Assembly: GCF_007671685.1 (NCBI RefSeq)
Contig: NZ_VCNL01000001.1
Coordinates: forward strand, 620,001-684,000
Length of the DNA stretch: 64,000 bases
Direction of reading: 5' to 3'
Origin: Halorubrum salsamenti
GTDB taxonomy: Archaea > Halobacteriota > Halobacteria > Halobacteriales > Haloferacaceae
Shown: positions 28,452 through 36,709 of the stretch, piece by piece
Layout: each line of letters begins with the position of its first letter
Numbering within the stretch: position 1 is the stretch's first letter
Notes under the pieces: generated by a model
What the model saw: only the letters and a program-made list of their open reading frames with translations
What the model was told of the DNA's origin: nothing
Databases searched by the model: none
Translations under genes and position numbers: made by a program

Positions 28452-28874
28452 ATGAAACCAACCAATCAATCCAACGCGGAAGACCGTGCAGTGAGTCCCG
28501 TTATCGGCGTCATCCTCATGGTCGCAATCACTGTGATTCTGGCGGCCGTCATCGGGACGTTCGTACTCGGACTCGGCGACCAGTTGGGAGACACTGCGCC
28601 GCAGGCGAGCTTCACAGTTGAAACCGTTAACAACAGTAGTATAACGATCGCGAAGACAGCCGGACAGGATATTGACAAATCCGATCTTACTCTCTCGGTC
28701 AACGGCGACCGACAGGATGCTGAAACATTTAGTGGTAATTCTACTTGGAAGTCAGGGGCTTCAAAATCGATACCGCACGGAGTCTCTAATGGAACTGATG
28801 GAGCTACCGTTCGGCTTATCCATGACCCCAGTGGTAGTGCAATCTATCAAGATACCGTTGATATCCCGGCCTAG
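28452..28874 (+). CDS. Type IV pilin (archaeal, DUF1628/PilA-like), copy 1
   Basis: 140 residues from the ATG at 28452 (a GTG seven codons upstream is possible). The leader [13 protein letters not shown] is followed by [20 protein letters not shown], the class III signal cut by the archaeal prepilin peptidase PibD just before the hydrophobic helix. The helix assembles the fibre; the remaining residues (ASFTVETVNNSSITIAKTAG onward) form a small beta domain with N-x-S/T sites that could be glycosylated. Promoter: TACATAAGC at about 28364, giving a leader of roughly 60 bases. A close paralogue lies 848 bases downstream. Confidence 0.88.
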   Translation: MKPTNQSNAEDRAVSPVIGVILMVAITVILAAVIGTFVLGLGDQLGDTAPQASFTVETVNNSSITIAKTAGQDIDKSDLTLSVNGDRQDAETFSGNSTWKSGASKSIPHGVSNGTDGATVRLIHDPSGSAIYQDTVDIPA

Positions 28875-29299
28875 CTGCTGCTGCTAGCGCGGTAACACGC
28901 ATCCGTTTTGAAATACATCTCATCTCCATCGACTTTCTATCTGTGCCCTGTACCGGGTGTTGAACCGCTGGATCGTCGCCGGATTTAATTCGCCGAGAAC
29001 TAGATATGTGTTCGATTTGAACCGTGTGAGGTGCACGATTGCGGCGTAATCAAGGTGCAGAAATCGAGGACATCTCCCATGGGTCCGGGCACGCCCGATC
29101 GCTGTAAATCCGGGAGAGGCTTGGGCCATGGGTCCGATAGATCTGGAGTACATATCAACTGTTTTGACTCTACCACCCCAATTTTCACCCCTGATATTCA
29201 TGCCATTAAATACATAAGCGGCCTTTCCGTCTTTATAATTAGCCAGCAACCGATCGGAATGGGTTACTCCGTTCCCCGGTGAACCGCTGGGTTCAAACA
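28875..29299. other. Intergenic stretch between the pilin copies
   Basis: No gene supported. It contains the duplicated 3' flank of copy 1 (GTTGAACCGCTGGATCGTCG near 28959) and the duplicated promoter of copy 2 (TACATAAGCGG near 29212). Confidence 0.5.
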
Positions 29300-29713
29300 A
29301 TGAAACCAACCAATCAATCCAACGCGGAAGACCGTGCAGTGAGCCCCGTCATCGGCGTCATTCTCATGGTCGCAATTACCGTGATTCTGGCCGCCGTTAT
29401 CGGGACGTTCGTTCTCGGACTCGGCGACCAATTAGGAGACACTGCGCCACAGGCGAGCTTCACAATTGACGGGAATAATACGTCACACGTCAACATAACC
29501 AAAACTGGCGGACAATCGATTGAAGCATCGGATCTCACGATTTCGATTGACGGTGAGAGAGGGACCGATGGCTTTGGTGACGGACCTTGGGAAAGTGGTC
29601 AACAGAAGAGCGTAAATGTCACCAGTATCAGTCCCGCCGGAGAGTCTGTAGTCCGGATAATCCACGATCCGAGTGGAAGCGCGATCTACCAGGAGACGTA
29701 CGACTTCAGCTAA
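29300..29713 (+). CDS. Type IV pilin (archaeal, DUF1628/PilA-like), copy 2
   Basis: 137 residues. The first 55 residues are essentially the same as copy 1, including the PibD site and the hydrophobic helix. The outer domain differs ([20 protein letters not shown] ... [18 protein letters not shown]) but keeps the framework, with shared motifs SDLT(L/I)S(V/I) and VR(L/I)[11 protein letters not shown]. It has several N-x-T/S sequons. A conserved helix with a variable exposed domain is what PilA paralogues of other haloarchaea show; mixed pili or alternative surface display is inferred. Confidence 0.88.
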   Translation: MKPTNQSNAEDRAVSPVIGVILMVAITVILAAVIGTFVLGLGDQLGDTAPQASFTIDGNNTSHVNITKTGGQSIEASDLTISIDGERGTDGFGDGPWESGQQKSVNVTSISPAGESVVRIIHDPSGSAIYQETYDFS

Positions 29714-29937
29714 TCCCGTAGTCCCTTTATTATCTCCAGCGGCTTTCGATTGTTGTCCGATACCGCAACCCGAGCATAGCGGCGTTGAATCGCTGGGTTG
29801 CCGCCGGATCGAATTCGTCACGAGCGTCGCGGACGTTCTCTTTCGACTGTGGATTCCGGTGGGCGACAAGATTTTGCTGTTTCATCGATTGAGTAACGAA
29901 ACTCAATATTTATACATTCTCCAGATATTCTCCGAGT

Positions 29938-30399
29938 ATGGCTCAAAGTATATCGAGAGACGAATCCGAAGCAGATGTGCTTCGGAAAGCAGGCCAACGA
30001 ACGCTGCTGATCGGGGAGAATAACCCGGTTCGAATCAGCTCGGGCCATCGAATCCTGCATCACGACGGGAAGTGCTCGCGGCCGCACGGCCACAACTACG
30101 AGATCACCGTCGAAGTGACCGGCCAACTCACCGATGAGGGCTGGGTCGTCGACAAAGGCGACGTCACGGACGTCATCGACGCGTGGGACCACCGGTTCCT
30201 CGTTGAGGAGGGCGACCCGCTCGTCGACGCGTTCGAGGCGTCCGGCGACGGCGACGCCCTCGTCGTGTTGGACCACCCACCGACGGCCGAGGTGATGAGC
30301 GTCCTCCTCGAACAACGCATGCTCGACGAGTTCCCGGACACCGTCTCGGACGTGTCGGTGTCGGTGAGCGAAACCGGCGAGCTCTGTGCGGCCTACTGA
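29938..30399 (+). CDS. queD: 6-carboxy-5,6,7,8-tetrahydropterin synthase-like (QueD)
   Basis: 153 residues of the PTPS/QueD fold. The zinc-binding and catalytic set is visible: His in ISSGHRILHHDG, the Cys-x3-HGHNY motif in KCSRPHGHNYEITVEV, and Asp-His in IDAWDHRFL. It converts dihydroneopterin triphosphate to 6-carboxytetrahydropterin, the first pathway-specific step toward preQ0, used in archaea for archaeosine in tRNA. Its TGA shares a base with the ATG of queE, and queC follows. The N-terminal 20 residues are longer than usual. Confidence 0.9.
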   Translation: MAQSISRDESEADVLRKAGQRTLLIGENNPVRISSGHRILHHDGKCSRPHGHNYEITVEVTGQLTDEGWVVDKGDVTDVIDAWDHRFLVEEGDPLVDAFEASGDGDALVVLDHPPTAEVMSVLLEQRMLDEFPDTVSDVSVSVSETGELCAAY

Positions 30400-31175
30400 T
30401 GCCGGTCGCTAGCGATATCGAGGAGCCCGTAACGGACGCTGATGCGGCTGGTGAGGGCCTCCCGATCAACGAGGTGTTCTACTCGCTGCAGGGCGAGGGA
30501 ACGCTTGCAGGTGTTCCGTCCGTGTTTGTGCGAACGTCAGGGTGTAATCTGCGGTGTTGGTTCTGCGATTCGTACCATACCTCGTGGGAGCCGACTGGGG
30601 CGTGGCGCGACGTCGACTCGATCATCGAGGAAGTCCACTCCCACGAGCAGGCCGACCACGTCGTGCTCACGGGCGGGGAGCCACTCATTCACGAGGAGTC
30701 AGTCGAGCTCCTCGAACGGCTGGCCGCTGAAGGGTACCACACGACGGTGGAGACGAACGGAACGATCTACCGGGATGCTCCCATCGATCTGGCGAGTATC
30801 AGCCCGAAGTTGGCAAGCAGCACGCCGACGCCGGATCGTGACCCGAAAGGCGACGGCGAATTCGAAGAGCAACACGAACAGAACCGGATCGATATGGACG
30901 CGCTCTCCCGGATGGTCGACGACTACGAGACGCAGCTCAAGTTCGTCGTGACGGACGAGACGGACCTCCCAGAGATCACGGACTTGGTTGATCGAGTGCG
31001 GGCGGCGACGTCGACGACCGTGGCGGACGACGACGTGTTGTTGATGCCGGAGGGCATGACGCGCGAGCAACTCGACGGGACGCGAAGCGAGGTCGCCGAG
31101 CTGGCGACGGAGTACGGCTACCGGTACACGCCGCGACTGCACGTGGACCTATGGAACGACGCACCGGGAACATGA
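30399..31175 (+). CDS. queE: 7-carboxy-7-deazaguanine synthase (QueE)
   Basis: 258 residues. Radical SAM motif CNLRCWFC lies at about 50-57, preceded by the family mark EVFYSLQGEGTLAGVPSVFV; the SAM-binding VLTGGEPLIH follows. The C-terminal half carries SPKLASSTP and a purine-pathway-typical TQLKFVVTDE. It rearranges 6-carboxytetrahydropterin to CDG. Second gene of a queD-queE-queC series on one strand, translationally coupled to queD. Confidence 0.93.
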   Translation: MPVASDIEEPVTDADAAGEGLPINEVFYSLQGEGTLAGVPSVFVRTSGCNLRCWFCDSYHTSWEPTGAWRDVDSIIEEVHSHEQADHVVLTGGEPLIHEESVELLERLAAEGYHTTVETNGTIYRDAPIDLASISPKLASSTPTPDRDPKGDGEFEEQHEQNRIDMDALSRMVDDYETQLKFVVTDETDLPEITDLVDRVRAATSTTVADDDVLLMPEGMTREQLDGTRSEVAELATEYGYRYTPRLHVDLWNDAPGT

Positions 31176-31287
31176 GCGTTGTACTGGACCAGTCCGGTCG
31201 GGGTAGCGTGGTGCCCCCAACGCGATGGGAGCGTCACAGTCGGCGTGGTGCACAGAGCGACAACAAATCCGACGCAACTGAGCAGAC

Positions 31288-31977
31288 ATGAGCAACAAAA
31301 GCGCGGTGATTCTGGTGTCCGGCGGGATGGATAGTGCGACGGCCGTCTACGAGGCGATAAAGCAGGGGTACGAGCCGTACTTCCTCCACACGTCGTACGG
31401 ACAGCGCACCGAAGACAAGGAGTACGAGTGTGCGAAAGCGCTTGCTGAGGAGGTTGACGCGGCTGACTTCCTGCACATCGAAACGGGGCATCTCTCCCAG
31501 ATCGGCGCGTCGAGCCTGACGGACGAGGAGATGGACGTGGCCGACGCGGATATGGAGAGTGACGAGATTCCGACGTCGTACGTTCCGTTCCGGAACGCGA
31601 ATCTGTTGTCGATGGCGACGTCGTACGCGGAGGCGACCGACTCATCGGCCGTGTTTATCGGCGCGCATTCGGAGGACTTCTCCGGGTATCCCGACTGTCG
31701 CCCGGCCTTTTTCGACGCCTTTCAGAACGTGATCGACGTCGGGACGAAACCGGAGACGGAGATCGAGTTGAAAGCGCCGTTCGTCGAGTGGTCGAAAACG
31801 GAGATCGCGGAGCGCGGGTTGGAACTTGGGGTGCCGTACGACATGACGTGGTCGTGTTACCGGGACGAGGAGCCGGCGTGCGGGACGTGTGACGCGTGTG
31901 CGTTCCGGCTCGAAGCGTTCCGGAACGCCGGGTCACGCGATCCGATTGCGTACGCAGAGCGGCCGGAGTTCTCGTGA
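31288..31977 (+). CDS. queC: 7-cyano-7-deazaguanine (preQ0) synthase (QueC)
   Basis: 229 residues. The N-terminal PP-loop VILVSGGMDSATAVYEA binds ATP; GAHSEDFSGYPDCRPAFFDA is a family motif; the C-terminal Cys set (SCYRDEEPACGTCDACAFR) binds zinc. It turns CDG into preQ0 with ammonia and two ATP. A gap of 112 bases separates it from queE. PreQ0 is then inserted at tRNA position 15 by archaeosine TGT, which is not in the window. Confidence 0.94.
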   Translation: MSNKSAVILVSGGMDSATAVYEAIKQGYEPYFLHTSYGQRTEDKEYECAKALAEEVDAADFLHIETGHLSQIGASSLTDEEMDVADADMESDEIPTSYVPFRNANLLSMATSYAEATDSSAVFIGAHSEDFSGYPDCRPAFFDAFQNVIDVGTKPETEIELKAPFVEWSKTEIAERGLELGVPYDMTWSCYRDEEPACGTCDACAFRLEAFRNAGSRDPIAYAERPEFS

Positions 31978-32046
31978 CCCATCGATCGATACGCGTTTGC
32001 TTCGACCAGCTTTGTTGAACCGCGGTTCTTCGGGAGAGTCTCGTGT

Positions 32047-32250
32047 AAACTACCCCACCCTACTTCGCTCGGCCTTGCGGCCTCGCTCGTTGAGGGTGGG
32101 GCTTTGATGTGGACTCCCGGCAATCAGTCGCCAGCAATAGGCTGGTAACTCTCGCCGTTCACCGTCCCACCATTCACACGCACGTCTACTGGTGCGTCTC
32201 CGCTCCCCGACTTGGGCGAGGAACGGAGGCTGTGTCTCTGTTTCCGGGCG
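32047..32250 (-). ncRNA. Predicted omega (re)RNA of TnpB element 1
   Basis: TnpB guides come from an RNA that covers the 3' end of tnpB and the right end of the element, followed by flanking DNA used as guide. Here the scaffold would end in the CCCCACCCT/AGGGTGGGG hairpin and the guide would be the 16-20 bases left of about 32047. The 5' boundary is a guess. Confidence 0.4.
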
Positions 32251-33368
32251 TATCGCACCCCGATATTCTTCGCTGCATTGTAGTCCGCGTTGACCTCATA
32301 GCCGCACTTCTGGCACTCAAAGTGTTCGCCGTGGCGGTTGTCTTCATGCGTGAACCCACAGTCCGTCCGAGAACAGCGTTGGGACGTGTGGTTCGGCTCA
32401 ACTTGCTCCACGGAGACGCCTTGTTCTGGCGCTTTGTACTCGACGTACTCGGCGAGGCGTCGGAACGCCCAGACGTGGTGCCACTTCGCGTATGGAAGTC
32501 GCTCACGGATGTCCGTTAAGTCCTCGAACACGATCACGTCGCAGTCGTGTTCGACGGCTTCCTCGACGATTTCGTTGGCGACGGTGTGGATGTACTGTTT
32601 TCGCCATGCTTCTTCGCGCTTTCCGAGGCGAAGCAGGGCATTGTGTGCGGCCTGCGTGCCACGCTGTTGCATCTCACTACGCCGCTTCTCGAACTCACGG
32701 CACCAATGGTCGTAATCGTCACCTTGCCAGAACGCGCCGGTCGAAGAGACGGCGAGGCTGTTGACGCCGAGGTCGATACCGAGGACTGTTTGGTGCCCGG
32801 TATCTTCCGAAACCTCGTCATCGTCATCATCGTCCTTCCGAGTCGTGATGTGGAAGTAGAACTCGTCGGTCGCCTTGTCGTATTGGAGTGTACTCGCCCG
32901 GAACTCGTACTCGTCCGAAAGAACGTACTGTTCGTAGGGCGTCGGGCTGTCCGCCGGGAGTTCAAACTCGCACTCAACGCGCCCGTTGACGGTTGAGAGT
33001 GAAACTTTGTTCCGGTAGAACGTCGCACTCCGCTTGTCGTAGACCATACTCCACGACGTGAACTCTGGTTGGCTCACACGCTTCCCTTGTTTCCACCGTT
33101 CAACGACACCTTTCGTCGCTTGGACGGCGCGGCGAATCGCTTCTTGGACGAGGTTCGCAGTGAGGTCAGTTTCCTCCCGCAGCTCCGCGTAGAGCGCGTC
33201 ACGCGCAGTTGAGTTCGCCGTAACGCAGTTTGTGTAGGAGCGACCGTCCCAACAGAAGTCGGCGGCGCGGTTCGCACAGTAAAGGAACTGGCGGGCTGAC
33301 TGGTGGAGGTCGTCGCGTCGCTTATCGGGAACGATGAGTTTGACCGGCGCGGTTCGACGCACCTCCAT
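32124..33368 (-). CDS. tnpB: TnpB RNA-guided nuclease (IS1341 group), element 1
   Basis: 414 residues with every catalytic feature intact. The split RuvC residues are Asp199 (LGIDLGVNS), Glu282 (VIVFEDLTDI) and Asp362 (NADYNAAKNIG). The zinc finger is Cys332/Cys337 and Cys352/Cys355 (CSRTDC ... CQKC). TnpB cuts DNA next to a transposon-adjacent motif under guidance of the right-end RNA and thereby helps keep the element in the genome. The gene ends 23 bases before the right-end hairpin stem. An acidic insert (DDDDDDEVSED, about 179-189) is typical of halophile adaptation. Confidence 0.9.
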   Translation of the reverse strand: MEVRRTAPVKLIVPDKRRDDLHQSARQFLYCANRAADFCWDGRSYTNCVTANSTARDALYAELREETDLTANLVQEAIRRAVQATKGVVERWKQGKRVSQPEFTSWSMVYDKRSATFYRNKVSLSTVNGRVECEFELPADSPTPYEQYVLSDEYEFRASTLQYDKATDEFYFHITTRKDDDDDDEVSEDTGHQTVLGIDLGVNSLAVSSTGAFWQGDDYDHWCREFEKRRSEMQQRGTQAAHNALLRLGKREEAWRKQYIHTVANEIVEEAVEHDCDVIVFEDLTDIRERLPYAKWHHVWAFRRLAEYVEYKAPEQGVSVEQVEPNHTSQRCSRTDCGFTHEDNRHGEHFECQKCGYEVNADYNAAKNIGVRYARKQRHSLRSSPKSGSGDAPVDVRVNGGTVNGESYQPIAGD

Positions 33369-33519
33369 ATTTCAGATTACTACTTGACGGTACTTATACT
33401 CTCGGGAGTCGGGTGGCTACTGTCGTGCGGTTGCGTCGTCCTCAGTCGGTTTCCTCTCCGACCTACTCGCTCGCTACACTCGCTCCTTGAGGTCGGAGGC
33501 TCCACCTTGAATTATGCTG

Positions 33520-33615
33520 AACAGCCAGCCGGACCTCGAAGAGGGTCAGGAGATCGAGTTCGATATCGAATCGTCACCCAAGGGACCCCGCGCGACGAAC
33601 CTCGTCCGCAACTAA
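33520..33615 (+). pseudogene. Cold-shock protein (CspA-like) 3' remnant
   Basis: The frame ending TAA at 33613-33615 reads PDLEEGQEIEFDIESSPKG then PRATNLVRN, which matches the C-terminal third of haloarchaeal CspA proteins, including the usual ending. The RNA-binding motifs (GYGFI, VFFH) of the N-terminal part are absent; the left end of TnpB element 1 lies just before it. Either the element replaced the 5' part or the remnant is a relic of earlier rearrangement. Confidence 0.7.
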
Positions 33616-33680
33616 CGACTACTTCTGCCCTCGTTTGTAGCGATGGCCGGAAATCTGTTTTTTCAGCCACTCACGCGCCC

Positions 33681-33755
33681 AGCCAATGCTCTCTGTCTGT
33701 GTTGCAGCCAATGCTCTCTGTCTGTGTTGCAGCCAATGCTCTCTGTCTGTGTTGC
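33681..33755 (+). repeat. Three perfect 25-bp tandem repeats
   Basis: The unit AGCCAATGCTCTCTGTCTGT plus GTTGC occurs three times without a mismatch at 33681, 33706 and 33731. The rest of 33616-33967 holds no convincing gene other than the short RHH gene that follows. Confidence 0.95.
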
Positions 33756-33967
33756 ACGCAGCGCATCCGTTCAATAAGCCCGAACAACAGGTCTCTCTGG
33801 TAACTTCACAGTCTGTACTGACTGTTCCCGGATCAAACGGTGTTCGTTGCTGTGGATTTCCGCAGACCCACCCCACGCCAAGGCTCTGTCGTGTAGTAGA
33901 GAGATCCGCGAACGAGTCCGGTGTGCTGTGCGACACGCTGAAGATATTCCTCTGTGAATACGAGCGT

Positions 33968-34162
33968 ATGCCGAAGGTCAGCGTCGAGATCCCACAGGAA
34001 TTGCTTGACGACCTCGACGAGCACGTCGGTGACGAGGGAAAGTTCGTCAACCGAAGCGACGCGGTCCGGGCATCGATCCGCAAAACGCTCGACATGCTCG
34101 ATGAGATCGATGAACGACACGGACGGGTTGAGACAGACGGAACTGAATCCCACCCGTCGTAA
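33968..34162 (+). CDS. Small ribbon-helix-helix regulator
   Basis: 64 residues: PKVSVEIPQELLDDLDEHVG then NRSDAVRASIRKTLD, the clear strand-helix-helix pattern of CopG/NikR-type proteins with a short charged tail. An AGATATTCC box at about 33940 sits roughly 25 bases before the ATG, so the message is leaderless. As a dimer it should bind a short palindrome. Target genes cannot be told; it may regulate itself or a neighbour. Confidence 0.75.
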   Translation: MPKVSVEIPQELLDDLDEHVGDEGKFVNRSDAVRASIRKTLDMLDEIDERHGRVETDGTESHPS

Positions 34163-34330
34163 CCAACGGAACCGAAGGAACACGACGTCCGTCGAACAGC
34201 GAGTGAGACGGCCAGCGCCGGCCGGTCGAGACTGTCTTTTCGGCCGATTCGGGCCTGCTGTCCTCCCTCGCGTGTGATACAACCAGAACGGCCCTCTCGA
34301 ACTCCTCAAAAAGAATGTCCCAGTTCGGAG

Positions 34331-34570
34331 TCAATTCACTGGATGGTCTAGGGTATTAGAGTGCGTCTGTTCGGTCCACCGTTCGATTGTGTCGCCGAGA
34401 ACCGTGATCGCGTCGTAATGGTCCTGTTTCGACTTGTGGATACTTGACGGACGCACATCAAGTGCGTAATACGCGGAAACCCTCTCGGCTGGCATGTCGT
34501 CATTCTCGATCAAATAGTGTGTGACTTCCAGAAGCAGAGCGTGAATCTGAACGAGTTCTTTCTTGCGCAT
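34331..34570 (-). CDS. UPF0058-family small protein
   Basis: 79 residues from the ATG at 34570: MRKKELVQIHALLLEVTHYL followed by a helical core and DHYDAITVLGDTIERW. This opening is characteristic of the archaeal UPF0058 family, of unknown function and often found near regulators in haloarchaea. An upstream extension of the frame to 34738 is Arg/Cys-rich and unlike protein, so it is not used. Confidence 0.75.
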   Translation of the reverse strand: MRKKELVQIHALLLEVTHYLIENDDMPAERVSAYYALDVRPSSIHKSKQDHYDAITVLGDTIERWTEQTHSNTLDHPVN

Positions 34571-34883
34571 GGTCTCATTCCCTCGAATGTGATGGTTGAA
34601 TGACCATCTCGGACACTCAAAGTGCGCCCTGCCAGCGTCAGCGGTTCGTAATCGGTGTCTGCGTGCGGAACAGTTAGCGTGGGGTCGGTAATTGCGAGCG
34701 CGACGATATTGTGAACAACGTGTGCCCACAGCATCCATATGTGTGAATTGTTATTAAACCCCATATTATCTCAAATGATCACTACGTAACCTTCAGTAAA
34801 CGGCGATCTCGGTCGAAAACATATCTGCCGAAGAGGAGTTCAACGGAGTCCGTGTAGGTGAGATAAATCGTTTTCAGGCTCGT
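34571..34883. other. Intergenic stretch
   Basis: No gene supported. It contains AT-rich promoter sequence (TTATTAAACC near 34749) and a diverged copy of the dispersed noncoding repeat (about 34789-34850) described at 17.4 and 18.0 kb. Confidence 0.4.
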
Positions 34884-35711
34884 ATGCGTAGTTGTCTTAT
34901 GGGTCACGATAGCATACCACATTATGATGCGGAGTCACCAATCGGTGACATCGCGTATCTCGCGCGGTCCGAACACCGCGTCCCGACGCTCGTCGCGCTG
35001 ACAGAGCGTCCTCGGAGTCGCTCTGAACTCTGTGAGCTGGCCGGCGTTTCGTCCTCCACGATACGGCGGACGTTGGAGGAGTTCGAAAATCGGGTCTGGA
35101 TCCGCAAAGACGGGTACCAGTACACGGCGACCCGGCTCGGAGAGGTGATCGCCTCAGGAATGGAGGACCTGATCGAACAGGTCGAAACAGAGCGGAAACT
35201 GCGTGACATCTGGCACTGGCTTCCTGACGAGGTCAGCGAGTTTCCCGTCGAGACGTGGGACGCGATGACCATCACAGTTGCCGAACCCGATTCGCCGTAC
35301 CGCCCGATCGACCGATTCGAGTCGCTTCTCAAGGAGACGACCGACCTTCGATTAATCCGTCCCGAGATTGCCTTGATGGAGCCGTGTTTCGAGGTTCTCG
35401 TTCAACTGATCGATGAGGGGGTTGACGTGGTCTTGGTGGCTCGACCGGAGAGCCATACGTACTTTCTTTCGACGTACCCGGAGCGCAGCGTAGAAATGAT
35501 GCAACAGGACAATTTCACCGTTCTGGAGCACGATGCCCTTCCCCCGTACGGAACCAGCCTTCTTGATGAGCGTGCCGCCATCACTTGTTACGAACGAGAC
35601 AGCGGCACGGTCCACATATTGATCGACACCGACGTAGCGGCTATCCGTGAGTGGGCACAGTCGATGTGCGAAACGTACGCGTCAGAGGCTCATCCCGTCG
35701 AACCTCTGTAA
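34884..35711 (+). CDS. Haloarchaeal winged-helix transcriptional regulator (FilR1-like middle domain)
   Basis: 275 residues; the ATG at 34899 (MGHDS) is an alternative start. Residues about 28-95 form a winged helix (LVALTERPRSRSELCELAGV then SSSTIRRTLEEFE). The remainder (LIRPEIALMEPCFEVLVQLI ... VARPESHTYFL ... VHILIDTDVAAIREWA) matches the sensor-like domain (DUF1724/FilR1 middle domain) common in haloarchaeal HTH proteins. The ligand is unknown. Nearest candidate targets are the OsmC-methyltransferase genes downstream on the same strand, 380 bases away. Confidence 0.75.
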   Translation: MRSCLMGHDSIPHYDAESPIGDIAYLARSEHRVPTLVALTERPRSRSELCELAGVSSSTIRRTLEEFENRVWIRKDGYQYTATRLGEVIASGMEDLIEQVETERKLRDIWHWLPDEVSEFPVETWDAMTITVAEPDSPYRPIDRFESLLKETTDLRLIRPEIALMEPCFEVLVQLIDEGVDVVLVARPESHTYFLSTYPERSVEMMQQDNFTVLEHDALPPYGTSLLDERAAITCYERDSGTVHILIDTDVAAIREWAQSMCETYASEAHPVEPL

Positions 35712-35825
35712 ACGACGCCGAGGATAGGAGTACCGGCGGTTTGGCACCGCCAGCCAGCTACCGACTACGACGACTGGGTTAGACGGGTTCCCGCAAAGTG
35801 GCGGAGTCATGGTTGCGAACCTGAA

Positions 35826-35874
35826 ACTCCCACCGCTCGGGATTCCTCCGCGTGAACGCGGAGGAGGATGTCAA
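35826..35874 (+). ncRNA. Orphan TnpB right-end / omegaRNA-like hairpin
   Basis: A perfect 8-bp stem CCTCCGCG-TGAA-CGCGGAGG (35845-35864) followed by AGGATGTCAA. From memory, many haloarchaeal IS1341-type elements end with such a GC-rich hairpin and GAGGATGTCAA. There is no tnpB beside it, so it looks like a decayed or solo right end. The sequence after it (35875 on) would be the guide position. The rest of 35712-36090 shows nothing else. Confidence 0.4.
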
Positions 35875-36090
35875 TGCTGGATCTGATCGACGCGTAGGCC
35901 GCTGAAATATCGGCCTCTTCCGAGGAATCCGTCCCGGTGTCGGGTGAGGAGACGTTCGGTCCCGACCGTCCTCGGGTCGCAGGGGGTGATGGTTTTTCAG
36001 TGACTGCCAGACCGGCAGTTCCCGGCGAACCGTCACAAATTAACTACAGTATCTTCGCCGCCGTATCGTCGCTGGCAGGGGGGAACCGAT

Positions 36091-36696
36091 ATGACCGACG
36101 ACCGGCAAACCGCGCACGGTATCGACCTCGAAACACTCGAAGGATTCGCCGCACACGCAGCCGAGAACCCCGAAGCGGTCCAACTCGGGCTCGAGGCGTC
36201 CGCGACCTACGAGGGGACGGCCGCTCACAGCCTGGCAACGATCGATAGCTACGATCTCGGAGACGAGACGATCGCTCGCGACACGCGCGAGTACACGATT
36301 CCCTACGGCGGCTGGAAGGAAGTGCTGGACGCTGGTGGGTGGATCGGCGCGACCGACCGGATGGAGCCGATCGAAGCGGCGCTATCGGCGCTAGCCGCCT
36401 GTATCAACGTCGGCATCACCATCAACGCCGCCGCCAACGACGTGGACATCGACCACCTCCAGACGCGCGTCCGGGCCGATTTCGATCCAGCGGTTCTCTT
36501 CAGCCTCACAGAACTCAAAGAGGCCGACTCGGTGTTCGAGGACCTAACCGCCGACGTGGAGATAGACGGCGAAGACCTCGATCAGGACCAGATCGACGAG
36601 TGGGCACGGCGGGCACCCGTCTACACGCTCGTCTCACTCGCTCAGGACGTCGAGATGACCGTCGCCACTCCCGCCGAGATGGCCGGAGACGACTAA
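36091..36696 (+). CDS. OsmC-family protein
   Basis: 201 residues. An OsmC-like fold is indicated by a central Glu/Cys region (MEPIEAALSALAACINVGIT) and the adjacent VDIDHLQTRVRADFD strand. The reactive Cys (AACIN, about 110) is present; a second Cys needed for peroxidase activity is not obvious. OsmC proteins reduce organic hydroperoxides or bind thiol compounds. It leads a four-gene run with an ArsM-like methyltransferase and two membrane proteins, so it may handle a thiol- or metalloid-linked substrate. Confidence 0.8.
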   Translation: MTDDRQTAHGIDLETLEGFAAHAAENPEAVQLGLEASATYEGTAAHSLATIDSYDLGDETIARDTREYTIPYGGWKEVLDAGGWIGATDRMEPIEAALSALAACINVGITINAAANDVDIDHLQTRVRADFDPAVLFSLTELKEADSVFEDLTADVEIDGEDLDQDQIDEWARRAPVYTLVSLAQDVEMTVATPAEMAGDD

Positions 36697-36709
36697 CCGG
36701 TGACCACCG

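Larger units (their letters stand above)
28260..29830 (+). repeat. Tandem duplication of a pilin gene unit (offset about 848 bp)
   Basis: The units near 28260-29000 and 29110-29830 correspond through the upstream region (TTCACC(T/C)CTGATATTCATGCC, then TACATAAGCG), the start of the gene, the hydrophobic N-terminal coding part, and a downstream GTTGAA(C/T)CGCTGG(A/G)T(C/T)G motif. The C-terminal coding halves have diverged strongly. Confidence 0.8.
32047..33505 (-). mobile_element. IS200/IS605-type element with TnpB only (element 1)
   Basis: The unit consists of the tnpB gene flanked by hairpins. Right end (3' of tnpB): 9-bp stem CCCCACCCT 32053-32061 with AGGGTGGGG 32093-32101. Left end: 9-bp stem CTCCGACCT 33456-33464 with AGGTCGGAG 33490-33498. 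No TnpA transposase is present, so movement would need one in trans. Exact ends are not fixed. The left end abuts a cold-shock-gene remnant. Confidence 0.6.

Noticed and set aside
33681-33755. CRISPR array
   Set aside because: The 25-bp units are directly adjacent with no spacers and there are no cas genes.
34510-34764. 84-codon frame overlapping the UPF0058 gene
   Set aside because: It has a few protein-like stretches, but third positions are not GC-biased, it overlaps a recognised family start, and no family match is apparent.
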